In this document: in pieces, positions 18,018 to 26,298 of the stretch | How the letters are laid out: every line of letters starts with the position of its first letter | Numbering within the stretch: the first letter of the stretch is position 1 | Assembly (NCBI GenBank): GCA_040754395.1 | Contig: JBFMCL010000027.1 | Coordinates: 1 to 38,348 of the forward strand | Source: Nitrospirota bacterium | GTDB taxonomy: Bacteria; Nitrospirota; Thermodesulfovibrionia; Thermodesulfovibrionales; SM23-35 | Direction of reading: 5' to 3' | DNA: 38,348 bases | The notes under the pieces: generated by a model | Told to the model about the DNA's origin: nothing | Databases searched by the model: none | Seen by the model: only the letters and a program-made list of their open reading frames with translations | Translations under genes and position numbers: made by a program

Positions 18018-20042
18018 CTATTGTGCAGTTTCGATGATTCTGGCCACAGTCTCACTCAGTTCTTTTACCCGGTACGGCTTTGCGAGCACCCCTCTGAACC
18101 CGTGATCCTTATATTCGGACATGATGGGATCGTTTGAATAGCCGCTCGAAACGATTGTTCTGACATTCCTGTCGATTTCCATCAATTGTCTGTTCGTCTC
18201 TTTCCCTCCCATGCCGCCGGGTATGGTGATATCCAGGATTACCGCGTCAAAAGGCTGACCTGACTCAAGAGCCTTTCTGTACAATGCAACAGTTTCTCTG
18301 CCTTCTTTGGCAGCAACAACTTCATATCCTATCCCTTTCAGCATCAGGCAGACGGCTTTTCTCACTGCATCTTCGTCGTCCATGAGCAGTATCCTGCCTT
18401 TTCCGTAACGATACTTCTCTTCTTCAGGGAGTTCCGGAGTTGCATGCTCCCCGGACGCAGGGAGATAGACTTGAAAGAGGGAACCGTCTCCTTTCACGGA
18501 TTCCACCGCAATGTACCCATGATGTTTCTTGAGAATTGAATATGCGGTGGCGAGTCCGAGACCGCTTCCCTTCTGTTTTGTGGTGAAATAAGGATCGAAG
18601 ATTTTGTGGAGGTATTCTTTGGGGATTCCGATGCCATGATCCTGAAAGGATATTTCCACATATTTTCCCTGTTTCAGCGGCAGAATATCATTTTCCGCAA
18701 TAACTACGTTGCTGAAGCGGACATTGATAATGCCGCCTTCCGGCATTGCGTGGTCTGCATTGATAATCAGATTGTTCACGACCTGGCTTATCTGCCCCTC
18801 ATCAACATCAACCTGCCACAGGTCATCGGGAACGGAAAATTCGCACTTCACATTTGATCCTCTCAGGGCAAATCCGGCTGATTCCTTTGTGATCTGCACA
18901 ATTGACGTGGTTTTTATAACCGGCGTCCCGCCCTGAGAAAAGGTGAGAAGCTGATGGGTTAAATCCCTGGCCCTGAGGGTTGCTTTTTCCGCATCCTCGA
19001 TGATCTGTGACACCTCTTCGGGAGAATGCAGATACAGCTTGATGAGGGAGATATTCCCGAGAATTGCTGTGAGAAGATTATTGAAATCATGGGCAATACC
19101 TCCGGCAAGTACCCCCAGAGATTCGAGTTTCTGGCTTTTCAGCAACTCTTCTTCCATCTTTTTTCTCTCGCGTATATCCTGAATCACGTGAACCCAGCCT
19201 ATGCGGTTATGCTGATCATCTTCGAGAGGGAGCATGGTATGCTCAGCCGGAAAGGTTGTCCCGTCCTTTTGTTTCATACTGAACTCAGGAAGGAACATGA
19301 ATCCCTTATCCTTCACCGCGGAATCAAGATGCCTGTTGAATTCCCTGAATTCTTCTTCAGTAAGGTGCATAAAACCGGGAGTCCGGTTCAGCATCTCGTT
19401 CCTTGTGTAGCCGAATAGCGTTGTTGTGGCCTGATTGCAGTCAATGATCTTTCCGGTCCCGGCGTCGAGGATCAGCACTGCATCACGGAGGCTGGCAAAA
19501 GTTTTTTCAAGAAGCTGCTTGGATTTCCTGAGCGCCTCCTCAGCCTTGTATATTGTACGTATAGGTAAGAAACGCAGGATGAGGAATGCTCCTGCGCCAA
19601 CAGGCAGCATTATCAATGCGACCATGACGGTTTTCATCAACAGGGGTCTGATGGAACGGTAAATCTCGAGCCTTCCGACAACCACTCCTGTGTCGTACAG
19701 CTGAAAGGAACGTTTAATGACGGGTGTATCGAGTTCGGCCATATTTTCTGCAATGACCTCGTTAATTGTGTTGAGGGTACGCCATCTCTCGGCATGTCCT
19801 TTCCTCGGGTAATCAGATAATGCTTCCTGGAGCCTGTGCAGTTCAAATTCCCAGTCGTACGGGTTTGTGCTGATGATTTTCATTATCTGACTTGACCCGA
19901 TCTGTCCTTCGGTTTCGAGACTCCCTACCATATATTCATAGGAGACGACAAAATAGACCAGGGGGAAAATGATTACCAGCAGGGTGATGATGACTCCTGA
20001 AAGCCACGTGATGATCGAAGCTATATTTTTCGTTGCCTGCAT
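18018..20042 (-). CDS. Hybrid sensor histidine kinase with receiver domain
   Basis: 674 residues. Two membrane helices (about 9-35 and 138-158) enclose a roughly 100-residue periplasmic segment; a PAS domain follows (about 185-290), then HisKA with the phosphoacceptor H318 (GGIAHDFNNLL), HATPase (NLIINADHAM, DHGIGIP, GSGLGLATAY) and a C-terminal receiver with D604 (VILDITIPGG) and K655. No output domain: it must pass phosphate to another protein or use the receiver to tune its own activity. It starts 15 bases after the end of the PstS-like gene, so the two are almost certainly one operon and the binding protein probably delivers the signal to the periplasmic segment. Confidence 0.92.
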   Translation of the reverse strand: MQATKNIASIITWLSGVIITLLVIIFPLVYFVVSYEYMVGSLETEGQIGSSQIMKIISTNPYDWEFELHRLQEALSDYPRKGHAERWRTLNTINEVIAENMAELDTPVIKRSFQLYDTGVVVGRLEIYRSIRPLLMKTVMVALIMLPVGAGAFLILRFLPIRTIYKAEEALRKSKQLLEKTFASLRDAVLILDAGTGKIIDCNQATTTLFGYTRNEMLNRTPGFMHLTEEEFREFNRHLDSAVKDKGFMFLPEFSMKQKDGTTFPAEHTMLPLEDDQHNRIGWVHVIQDIRERKKMEEELLKSQKLESLGVLAGGIAHDFNNLLTAILGNISLIKLYLHSPEEVSQIIEDAEKATLRARDLTHQLLTFSQGGTPVIKTTSIVQITKESAGFALRGSNVKCEFSVPDDLWQVDVDEGQISQVVNNLIINADHAMPEGGIINVRFSNVVIAENDILPLKQGKYVEISFQDHGIGIPKEYLHKIFDPYFTTKQKGSGLGLATAYSILKKHHGYIAVESVKGDGSLFQVYLPASGEHATPELPEEEKYRYGKGRILLMDDEDAVRKAVCLMLKGIGYEVVAAKEGRETVALYRKALESGQPFDAVILDITIPGGMGGKETNRQLMEIDRNVRTIVSSGYSNDPIMSEYKDHGFRGVLAKPYRVKELSETVARIIETAQ

Positions 20043-20057
20043 TGTATGCTGGTGGGT

Positions 20058-20894
20058 TTATATCTGCGCATTCCCTGTTTTTTCCAGGATTTTTCTGCCC
20101 TCAGGTGATTTTACAAAATCAATAAACTGTTGCACCAGTGTGGAGGGGTGGGCTTTTATTGCCATGGCGTGGTTTTTGGAAATCGGATATTCCGCATTGA
20201 CGCGGTTATTGAGCATTGGGGGGATGCTGTTATACGCCAGAATAGTCATATGACGGTTTTCAGCAATAATCTGGGTTAATGTGCAGAAACCGAAGGAGCC
20301 GTGTGTCTTTTCCACAAGATCGGCTGTTTCCTGATCGGTAAGGGCCACTACTCTCCATGGACGTGACATCGCGATGTCCATGGCGTTGCTTACCGCAGAT
20401 GAAATCTCCCGTACCGTGATCGCGTTGCTTTCCGCAGGCTGACGCAGGATAGGGCGGATGCGTTCGCCGTTTGGCCACGTCTGCATCTCGCCGTTGAAGA
20501 TCCTGATGATCTCCTGAGTCGTGATATTGGATACCCCGATATTTTTTTTAGTGACGAACACAAGCGGGGTTTTTGCATATTCTATAAGGGTTAATTTCAG
20601 TTTAAGTTCATTTTTCGTCAGAGGCCTTCCGACTAATCCGATATCAATGGCTCCCTTTGATACTGCTTTTATGCCTCCGATGCTTCCCAGACTTGGCAGA
20701 ACAGTTACCTTGATTCCCGGGCGTGATGCTTCGAAGGCAGCTGCAAGAGATTTCATTGAACCGAGTGCACTTCCCGCGCCTCCTATTTTGAGAGTTTCTC
20801 CCGCAAGCGATATGTTATGAAAGACCGTACCGACAAGCATAAGGCACAAGAATACTATCCATAGTTGTTTGTTCAGGGACTTTGAATACCGCAT
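20058..20894 (-). CDS. PstS-like periplasmic substrate-binding protein
   Basis: 278 residues from the ATG at 20894, which follows GGAGGG; an in-frame start 16 codons upstream has no RBS. An N-terminal signal peptide (LWIVFLCLMLVGTVFHNISLAG) is followed by the phosphate-type fold: LKIGGAGSALGSMKSLAAAF, SKGAIDIGLVGRPL, LVFVTKKNIGVSNIT, and FNGEMQTWPNGERIRPILR. The order matches PstS-like family proteins (tungstate and phosphate binders). No ABC permease or ATPase is adjacent; the partner is the hybrid kinase, so ligand sensing is more likely than uptake. The ligand, phosphate or another oxyanion, cannot be told from the sequence. Confidence 0.85.
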   Translation of the reverse strand: MRYSKSLNKQLWIVFLCLMLVGTVFHNISLAGETLKIGGAGSALGSMKSLAAAFEASRPGIKVTVLPSLGSIGGIKAVSKGAIDIGLVGRPLTKNELKLKLTLIEYAKTPLVFVTKKNIGVSNITTQEIIRIFNGEMQTWPNGERIRPILRQPAESNAITVREISSAVSNAMDIAMSRPWRVVALTDQETADLVEKTHGSFGFCTLTQIIAENRHMTILAYNSIPPMLNNRVNAEYPISKNHAMAIKAHPSTLVQQFIDFVKSPEGRKILEKTGNAQI

Positions 20895-21108
20895 GGCATT
20901 CCCTCCGGAAAGGATATTAGCTAATAGTATATCAGAATTCATTCCTGTCCCGTATCAGCAGGGAAATCTTCCGAAGTGTGTGGTCTGCAGCGTGAGAGAG
21001 GGTCAATCGCACATGTGCGGTACGCGCCGGACCGGGAAATATCGCAGTCGGCCTTTGGCAAGTCTTCTCTGCCGGACGGCAGCATAACAACAATGACGGA
21101 AGCAATTA
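20895..21108. other. Intergenic region upstream of the PstS-like gene
   Basis: No ORF of note. It contains a perfect 12-base palindrome CGCACATGTGCG at 21008-21019 and a short CTGCCG-GA-CGGCAG repeat at 21070-21083. It should hold the promoter of the binding-protein/kinase operon and the 3' end of the PilZ gene transcript. No T-tract follows either repeat. Confidence 0.5.
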
Positions 21109-21822
21109 TCAAGAGGAAGGTTCAGGGTTGCCGCTTTCGAGCGCGGAAATAAAGGCATGCAACACTTTCCGGTCTTCCGGTGACATATCAAGAAACTCGA
21201 CTCCGATATCGTAGTGATGATTATCCTTCTCTGATACGAGAAGACAGGAGGCGACCCGTCCGGTAAATTTGACGGTATTGTCCCCGGTGAGATCTAGCTC
21301 CATGGGCAGGCGGCTTTCGAGCTGAATCGTTTCCTGGCTTCCTATCAGCATGCCGCCAAGACTGATTTTTTTGACTTTATAATTATCATGATAATGCAGG
21401 ATAGCCTCTTTAGGTGTATCAAACTGTATTCTGACATTGATCCTGAGGTTAATGAGGCTGAAAACCTCCTGTGCGATTTCATGCCTGTGTTCTTCGATGA
21501 ACCCTGCAATCTCGAGTTTTTTGTCGTCAGAGATGTCCGTAATTTGCATCCCTGCAGAGTATATGGGGATAATGTTTCCGGAGGCGTCTGTTATGCTTTC
21601 ATGGATGATTGACCACGCAACAGTTCCCCTGATTGTCAGTTCCCTGCTTTTCCCCTTTATCTTAAGGGTATATTCACCATTGACGTTCAGTCGTCTGTCG
21701 GTTTTCAGGGCAACGCCTCCGGGACTCATGTCAATGATTCTCACATCTCTCGCAAACGTCATTCTGCCACTTATACCGAAGAGATCCACCTTGAACCTCT
21801 TATACTGTCTCTGCTCTTTCAT
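21109..21822 (-). CDS. Double PilZ-domain protein (c-di-GMP effector)
   Basis: 237 residues from the ATG at 21822, preceded by AAAGGAT. First PilZ domain (about 1-105): RxxxR in EQRQYKRFKVD and DMSPGGVAL, the two c-di-GMP contact motifs. Second PilZ-like domain (about 118-230): KKISLGGMLI keeps the SxxG part but has no clear RxxxR, so it may not bind the nucleotide. The open frame continues about 99 codons upstream but looks like noncoding leader. Such proteins tie c-di-GMP to motility or surface properties; a pilus operon lies 14 kb away. Preceded by a leader with two long inverted repeats. Confidence 0.88.
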   Translation of the reverse strand: MKEQRQYKRFKVDLFGISGRMTFARDVRIIDMSPGGVALKTDRRLNVNGEYTLKIKGKSRELTIRGTVAWSIIHESITDASGNIIPIYSAGMQITDISDDKKLEIAGFIEEHRHEIAQEVFSLINLRINVRIQFDTPKEAILHYHDNYKVKKISLGGMLIGSQETIQLESRLPMELDLTGDNTVKFTGRVASCLLVSEKDNHHYDIGVEFLDMSPEDRKVLHAFISALESGNPEPSS

Positions 21823-21905
21823 GTGATATCCTTTCAGGAAATATCGCTCCGCACCAGACTTTGAAGAGCGTTTCCCGTTAACAGATAACAGTTTCCGCAT
21901 GTTCC

Positions 21906-21943
21906 GAGCATTGAACTCTCCTTTCCAGGATAGTTCAATGCTC
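21906..21943. repeat. 12-bp perfect inverted repeat in the PilZ gene leader
   Basis: GAGCATTGAACT (21906-21917) and its reverse complement (21932-21943) separated by 14 bases. It lies 84 bases upstream of the PilZ ATG, inside its probable 5' UTR or promoter. It may be an operator or RNA hairpin. No T-tract follows on either strand. Confidence 0.7.
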
Positions 21944-21998
21944 AGGAAGGATAGTGCTGCAATAAGCGTGCTGAACGCAATGGAACATTGTCTCCCCT

Positions 21999-22035
21999 TT
22001 TTTGTTCCGGGAGCAAGGTATTCCCGGAACAAAAA
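21999..22035. repeat. 14-bp perfect inverted repeat, terminator-like but with reversed tracts
   Basis: TTTTTGTTCCGGGA (21999-22012) pairs with TCCCGGAACAAAAA (22022-22035) around a 9-base loop. A terminator needs A-rich before and T-rich after the stem; here T precedes and A follows on both strands, so it is not a canonical one. Together with 21906-21943 it makes this about 400-base gap (21823-22226), which has no convincing gene, unusually structured. Confidence 0.75.
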
Positions 22036-22226
22036 CATGCAACAGAGGCAACATCCTGTTTCTGAATGTAATAATATCAATTTTGCCAGTGCAAGTAAAT
22101 ATAGCTGGAATATTTTCATTTTCCCTGCAGAAGCCGGTGGGGTGGCGAAAGAGAGTCACAAAAAGCTCCCTTCTCAACGCGTCGCCGGAGATAGGTTTAC
22201 AGTGCTGAAATGGCGTGAGAGACTGG

Positions 22227-22637
22227 CTAACGGGGTTTCAGGAGGTCCAGGAACTGTGACTCGGTGTCCTTGTCGAATTGCAGGGTATTCTTCAGGATGA
22301 TGTCCATGATGATGTCTGCAATCTCCTGTTTGGTTTCATCCGGAGCAAGGCGGTACGCAGTCCGCAGCGGGGGAAGTGCCTCGCGCCATTTCCCGAGATT
22401 CAGGTATGATCTTCCTATATAAAGATAGGCTTTGCCGAAGTCCGGCACAAGCTCTGCAGCATGCTCAAAATGTGTTATCGCTTCGTCATACTTGCCGCGA
22501 TTGAAAAGAGAAAACCCTGTCTCAAACTCGGATTCAGCGGTTGACTTTGCAAGTATGCCGGCGCAGGAAGCCAGAGTGATCATCATCGCGAGAAGGATGC
22601 AGAAGCCCGCTATTCCATGAGTCTTCATTGACAACAT
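22227..22637 (-). CDS. TPR-repeat lipoprotein
   Basis: 136 residues. The signal peptide ends in a lipobox (TLASC), so the mature protein is probably lipid-anchored at Cys25 or so, counting from the ATG at 22637 (a second ATG at 22628 is possible). Two TPR units follow at about 38-105: FETGFSLFNRGKYDEAITHFEHA and AYLYIGRSYLNLGKWREALPPL. TPR lipoproteins often scaffold envelope complexes, including pilus secretins, but no partner is next to it. It starts divergently from the K+ channel, with 148 bases between. Confidence 0.8.
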   Translation of the reverse strand: MLSMKTHGIAGFCILLAMMITLASCAGILAKSTAESEFETGFSLFNRGKYDEAITHFEHAAELVPDFGKAYLYIGRSYLNLGKWREALPPLRTAYRLAPDETKQEIADIIMDIILKNTLQFDKDTESQFLDLLKPR

Positions 22638-22785
22638 CTTAAAACAAGGGATGGCGTCTTATCAAGAAAAAAATCTTTTCTTACACTGCAATCTCCCGTG
22701 ATCTTTCTGCCGGTAACTGGGGGCATCTCTGAAAACACGGCATCTTCCTGGGAAAAGAAAAAAACCTGTGATATGATATCCGTAT

Positions 22786-23604
22786 ATGGACTATTTCCGT
22801 TTCAGATTAAGGATTTACCTGATTGTGTTTGGAGCTGTCATTCTGGCGGGAACCCTGGGGTTTTCGGTTATCGAGGATCTCACGCTGATGGATGCCTTGT
22901 ATTTCAGTATCGTCAGCATAGCTACTGTCGGATATGGCGATATACATCCTGTGACTGCGCAGGGCAAGATTCTTGCCATTGTGATGATTATCCTTGGGGT
23001 AGGCACCTTTCTGGGGGTTGTGGCAAATGCAACTGAAATGATGCTGAATAAGAGGGAAAAAATCGCCAGGCTTGAGAAGATGAATATGGTCATCGGGGTA
23101 TTTTTCAGCGAATCCGGCACATCCCTGCTCGGATATTTTTCCAAAGCCGATCCGGCGATAGAAAGGATAAGAAAGGACCTTATCATCACCGGCGAGTGGT
23201 CCGGAAAAAGTTTTGAAAAAGCCGTGAAAACCCTTCAGGGATATGACTATGCGGTTGATATGCGCCAAATCGACCTTGAACATCTGCGGACGTACCTGAC
23301 TGAAAAGAAAGATTTCCTTTTGCGTTTGCTCGAAAATCCGATGCTGCTTGAACATGAAGCTTTTACAGAACTCCTGAGAGCAGTGTTTCATCTTACGGAG
23401 GAGCTGACGTTCCGGAATGACCTTTTGCATATTCCAAAAACAGACGTCCAGCATCTTGCAGGAGACATCAGAAGGGTATATACATTGCTGGTCGTCCAAT
23501 GGCTGTATTACATGCAGCACCTCCGCAACAACTATCCCTACCTTTTTTCCCTTGCGATAAGGACAAACCCTTTTAACCACCTGGCTTCACCGGTGGTGCA
23601 ATGA
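22786..23604 (+). CDS. Two-helix potassium channel with helical cytosolic domain
   Basis: 272 residues. A compact pore module: first helix about 9-29, pore loop with the K+ selectivity filter TVGYGD (47-52), second helix about 62-84. Channels of this kind let K+ pass the inner membrane. The cytosolic part (about 95-272) is not an RCK/TrkA domain: no Rossmann GxGxxG is seen. It is helical and ends in a stretch (HLAGDIRRVYTLL, LRNNYPYLFSLAIRTNPF) that I recall from other bacterial ion channels but cannot name. No clear RBS before the ATG. Confidence 0.85.
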   Translation: MDYFRFRLRIYLIVFGAVILAGTLGFSVIEDLTLMDALYFSIVSIATVGYGDIHPVTAQGKILAIVMIILGVGTFLGVVANATEMMLNKREKIARLEKMNMVIGVFFSESGTSLLGYFSKADPAIERIRKDLIITGEWSGKSFEKAVKTLQGYDYAVDMRQIDLEHLRTYLTEKKDFLLRLLENPMLLEHEAFTELLRAVFHLTEELTFRNDLLHIPKTDVQHLAGDIRRVYTLLVVQWLYYMQHLRNNYPYLFSLAIRTNPFNHLASPVVQ

Positions 23605-23671
23605 CACCGTTGCAGACAAGGACGGCGGAGCAGCGTGCCCGGAACGGAAATAGACGGAAGCTTCACAATGG

Positions 23672-24136
23672 CTAGAATATTGTAGTGAGACGCTCGGTAA
23701 CCTTGCGCAGACGGAGCGCAAGGATTCTGATAAACCCTTTCAGCAGTTTTATCCCGATGTGGGGATACTGCCGGGTGATCGCATCCAGCCCGCTGTTCCG
23801 CAGAACAAGGATGACGGAGTCCTCAACCGTTTCAACGGTTGCAGAACGTTGCTGTTCAAATATCGACATTTCACCGAAGAGCGCGCCGGATCCAAGAAGC
23901 GCGATGATTACCTGATTCCCTTTGAATTCTGTCTGCTTTTTGACCTCGATTTTTCCTGAAACAACAAATCCGATAAAATCCCCTGCCTCACCTTCCCTGA
24001 ATATCTGCGTGCCTGCAGAATAATTCTTGAGTTCGAAGAAAGGAGCGATCTTTTCTATATCCCCTTCATCGAGAAGACCAAAAGTCATCTCCTCCTTGAG
24101 TTTCTTCAATTGTTCCTGAACCGTGAAGCTTTTCAT
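23672..24136 (-). CDS. Cyclic nucleotide-binding domain protein
   Basis: 154 residues made essentially of one cNMP-binding domain (about 20-130). FREGEAGDFIGFVVSGKIEV and the phosphate-binding cassette region GSGALFGEMSIFEQQRSATVET carry the conserved Gly-Glu and Arg. No HTH follows, so it is not a CRP-type regulator. It lies 29 bases downstream of mlaD, last in the Mla operon, which suggests a sensor controlling or reporting on lipid transport. The ligand could be cAMP, cGMP or another nucleotide. No obvious RBS. Confidence 0.88.
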   Translation of the reverse strand: MKSFTVQEQLKKLKEEMTFGLLDEGDIEKIAPFFELKNYSAGTQIFREGEAGDFIGFVVSGKIEVKKQTEFKGNQVIIALLGSGALFGEMSIFEQQRSATVETVEDSVILVLRNSGLDAITRQYPHIGIKLLKGFIRILALRLRKVTERLTTIF

Positions 24137-24165
24137 GCCGTGGTCAAGGCCGGATCCTTGCCAGT

Positions 24166-24606
24166 CTACTCCTTTTCAAAAATATACTTGCTGATCAGTT
24201 CCTCGATATCAACTGCAGATTCCGTTTCTGACAGAATTCCCTTCGGCTTGATATACTCATCGGAACCGCCGGGAGATATCTTAACATATTTGTCCCCGAT
24301 GATCCCCTGGGTTCTGATGCTGGCGATGGAATCTTCCTGTATCCTGACATCAGGATTGATCAGCAATTCTACATTGGCCCGGTAGTTGTCGAGGGATATT
24401 CTGGAGACTTTGCCGACCTTTACCCCGGCGATCTCGACCTCTGATCCTTTTTTCAGTCCCGAAATATTATTGAAGCGGGCCTGGACGGAATAGAGTTTCG
24501 TGCCGAACAGTTCGACATCACCGAGTTTCACAGAGAGATAGGCCAGACACAAAAGTCCTACAACCAGAAAAATTCCCACGGATGTTTCAATAGTTATTCT
24601 GTTCAT
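24166..24606 (-). CDS. mlaD: MlaD-type MCE-domain lipid-binding protein
   Basis: 146 residues. One N-terminal membrane anchor (VGIFLVVGLLCLAYLSV), then the MCE domain at about 37-117 (SVQARFNNISGLKKGSEVEIAGVKVGKV, GIIGDKYVKISPG). In Mla systems MlaD rings bind phospholipids between the inner membrane transporter and the periplasm. It starts three bases after mlaF ends. Slightly shorter than E. coli MlaD. Confidence 0.93.
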   Translation of the reverse strand: MNRITIETSVGIFLVVGLLCLAYLSVKLGDVELFGTKLYSVQARFNNISGLKKGSEVEIAGVKVGKVSRISLDNYRANVELLINPDVRIQEDSIASIRTQGIIGDKYVKISPGGSDEYIKPKGILSETESAVDIEELISKYIFEKE

Positions 24607-24609
24607 CTG

Positions 24610-25383
24610 CTAACCCTCCACTTCTTCACTTTCATAGATTTGCCCCATGGTTTTTTCCACGAAATCCCTGATATGCGGATTGTCTGATGTCTGAAATGCT
24701 TCCGGAGGAAGACAATCCTGAATGATACCTTCATGGATGAGTGCAACATAATCGGCGAGCTTGAAAATCTTCGGCACATCATGGCTTACGATAACGGCAG
24801 TATAGCCCAGTTTCGTCTGTGTCCTGTAGAATACGCGGTATATTTCGTTGCTCTTTGCGACATCAAGTCCTGTTGTCGGCTCATCAAAAAACACTATTTT
24901 CGGATTCAGCACAAGTGCCCTTGCAAGGCCGACCCGTTTTCTCATCCCGCCGCTCAGCTGAGCAGGATATTTCTCATTGCTCCCCTCGAGATCCATCAGT
25001 TGCAGCTTTTCATTCACAATGCGCCTTATCTCTTCTTCAGAGGCCTTGGTTCGCTCCCGCAGCGGCAACGCAACATTGTCAAAGACGGTCATCGAATCAA
25101 AAAGCGCTGCGTTCTGAAAGAGCACCCCGAAATAAGACCTGATCTCCTTCAGGTCCTGTTTTTTTATCATGCTGAGATCCTTGCCGTATACCATGACTTT
25201 CCCGCTGTCAGGCTTTATAAGACCGAGGATATGCTTCAGGATAAGGCTTTTCCCCTTTCCGCTCTCTCCGACGATAACTGTCGTTTTTCCTTCATAAATG
25301 GCAAGGTTAATACCCTTCAGAACCTGCTGTGTTCCGAATGTCTTTCTCACATCTTCCAGCCGAATTATCGGTTCCATGTTCAT
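24610..25383 (-). CDS. mlaF: Lipid ABC transporter ATPase MlaF
   Basis: 257 residues. ABC ATPase with Walker A GESGKGKS (39-46; Lys at the second variable position is unusual), Q-loop GVLFQNAALF, signature QLSGGMRKRVGLARAL, Walker B IVFFDEPTTGLD and H-loop VIVSHDV. It powers phospholipid movement by MlaE at the inner membrane. Its ATG overlaps the mlaE stop (ATGA), so translation is coupled. An ATG two codons on is an alternative start. Confidence 0.95.
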   Translation of the reverse strand: MNMEPIIRLEDVRKTFGTQQVLKGINLAIYEGKTTVIVGESGKGKSLILKHILGLIKPDSGKVMVYGKDLSMIKKQDLKEIRSYFGVLFQNAALFDSMTVFDNVALPLRERTKASEEEIRRIVNEKLQLMDLEGSNEKYPAQLSGGMRKRVGLARALVLNPKIVFFDEPTTGLDVAKSNEIYRVFYRTQTKLGYTAVIVSHDVPKIFKLADYVALIHEGIIQDCLPPEAFQTSDNPHIRDFVEKTMGQIYESEEVEG

Positions 25384-26177
25384 AAGAGAAAAGAGGTGAT
25401 GAAATAATCAAATACCAGAATAGCGACAGACGTAAGAACGACGGCATTGGTAGTTACCCTGCTCACTCCTTCAGCACCGAACCCGCCCTTTCTCTCATAA
25501 TGGACAAAGTAGCCCTTAGCAGAACATATCCACACAATCAGCAGTCCGAAACAGAGTGATTTCACGAACCCCATATATATATCATTGAACTCCACATCCT
25601 TGTACATGCTTGAAAAATACGACCCCTCGTTGGCACCGAGGAGAGAGACTCCCACAAGATATCCGCCGAAAATGCCGATTACGTCGAAAATTGCGGTCAG
25701 CAGAGGCATCGAGAGGATCGTTGCAATGAATTTCGGGGCGATAATGTACTTATGGGGATCGATCGCCATGCATTCAAGCGCATCAATCTGTTCCGAGTTT
25801 CGCATGATACCGATTTCAGCGCAAATGGCGGAACCGGCTCTTCCGGTTACCATCAGTGCGGCCAGTACCGGCCCCAGTTCCCTGATAAGACTCAGGGCGA
25901 CAGCCGATCCGAGGAGCCCCTCGGAACCGAACTTGCGGAGGGTGGTGTATCCCTGCAGACTGAGTACCATGCCGGTAAAGGCTCCGGTGAATATGATGAC
26001 GAAGATCGACAGCGACCCGATGATGTAGATCTGCTTCGTGATATAAGAGATTTTATAATAGGGAAGCTTGAATATGCTTATTGTCACGTTGAACAGGAAT
26101 ATCCCCATCCTGCCCACCTGATTGAGATAGTAGAGACAAAGGTCACCAAGTTTTTCGAACACATTCAGTATCAGCAC
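25380..26177 (-). CDS. mlaE: Lipid ABC transporter permease MlaE
   Basis: 265 residues from the GTG at 26177, preceded by AGGTG; a GTG at 26162 is an alternative, and the open frame runs far upstream but into sequence that does not look like MlaE. Family signature blocks: FTGMVLSLQGYTTLRKFG, LIRELGPVLAALMVTGRAGSA and EIGIMRNSEQIDALE. Five or so membrane helices. It is the membrane channel of the Mla transporter. The operon order is E-F-D, without mlaC or mlaB. Confidence 0.93.
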   Translation of the reverse strand: MLILNVFEKLGDLCLYYLNQVGRMGIFLFNVTISIFKLPYYKISYITKQIYIIGSLSIFVIIFTGAFTGMVLSLQGYTTLRKFGSEGLLGSAVALSLIRELGPVLAALMVTGRAGSAICAEIGIMRNSEQIDALECMAIDPHKYIIAPKFIATILSMPLLTAIFDVIGIFGGYLVGVSLLGANEGSYFSSMYKDVEFNDIYMGFVKSLCFGLLIVWICSAKGYFVHYERKGGFGAEGVSRVTTNAVVLTSVAILVFDYFITSFLL

Positions 26178-26298
26178 CGGAAAGCACCTATTTTCAATTT
26201 TACCGCTAATACTATAAAATACAAATAAATAACAAGCTATATTGTATATCGTATCCGCACTGATTGGAAAGGGTTTTTTAGTATAAGGAGACAGCGCA
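26178..26298. promoter_or_regulatory. Divergent promoter region between mlaE and the MshEN-repeat gene
   Basis: 121 AT-rich bases separate two divergent genes and must hold both promoters. Tracts such as TATAAAATA and TATATTGTATA are good -10 candidates, but I cannot fix a start. AAGGAG at 26285-26290 is the RBS of the plus-strand gene. Confidence 0.45.

Noticed and set aside
22131-22230. Possible c-di-GMP riboswitch near the PilZ gene (GGCGAAAGAGAGTCAC followed by AAAAAGC)
   Set aside because: The resemblance to the GEMM core is partial, and it lies on the plus strand, with no plus-strand gene to control until 22786.
24733-25407. Plus-strand ORF of 224 codons across mlaF
   Set aside because: Antisense shadow of mlaF, with no RBS and atypical composition.
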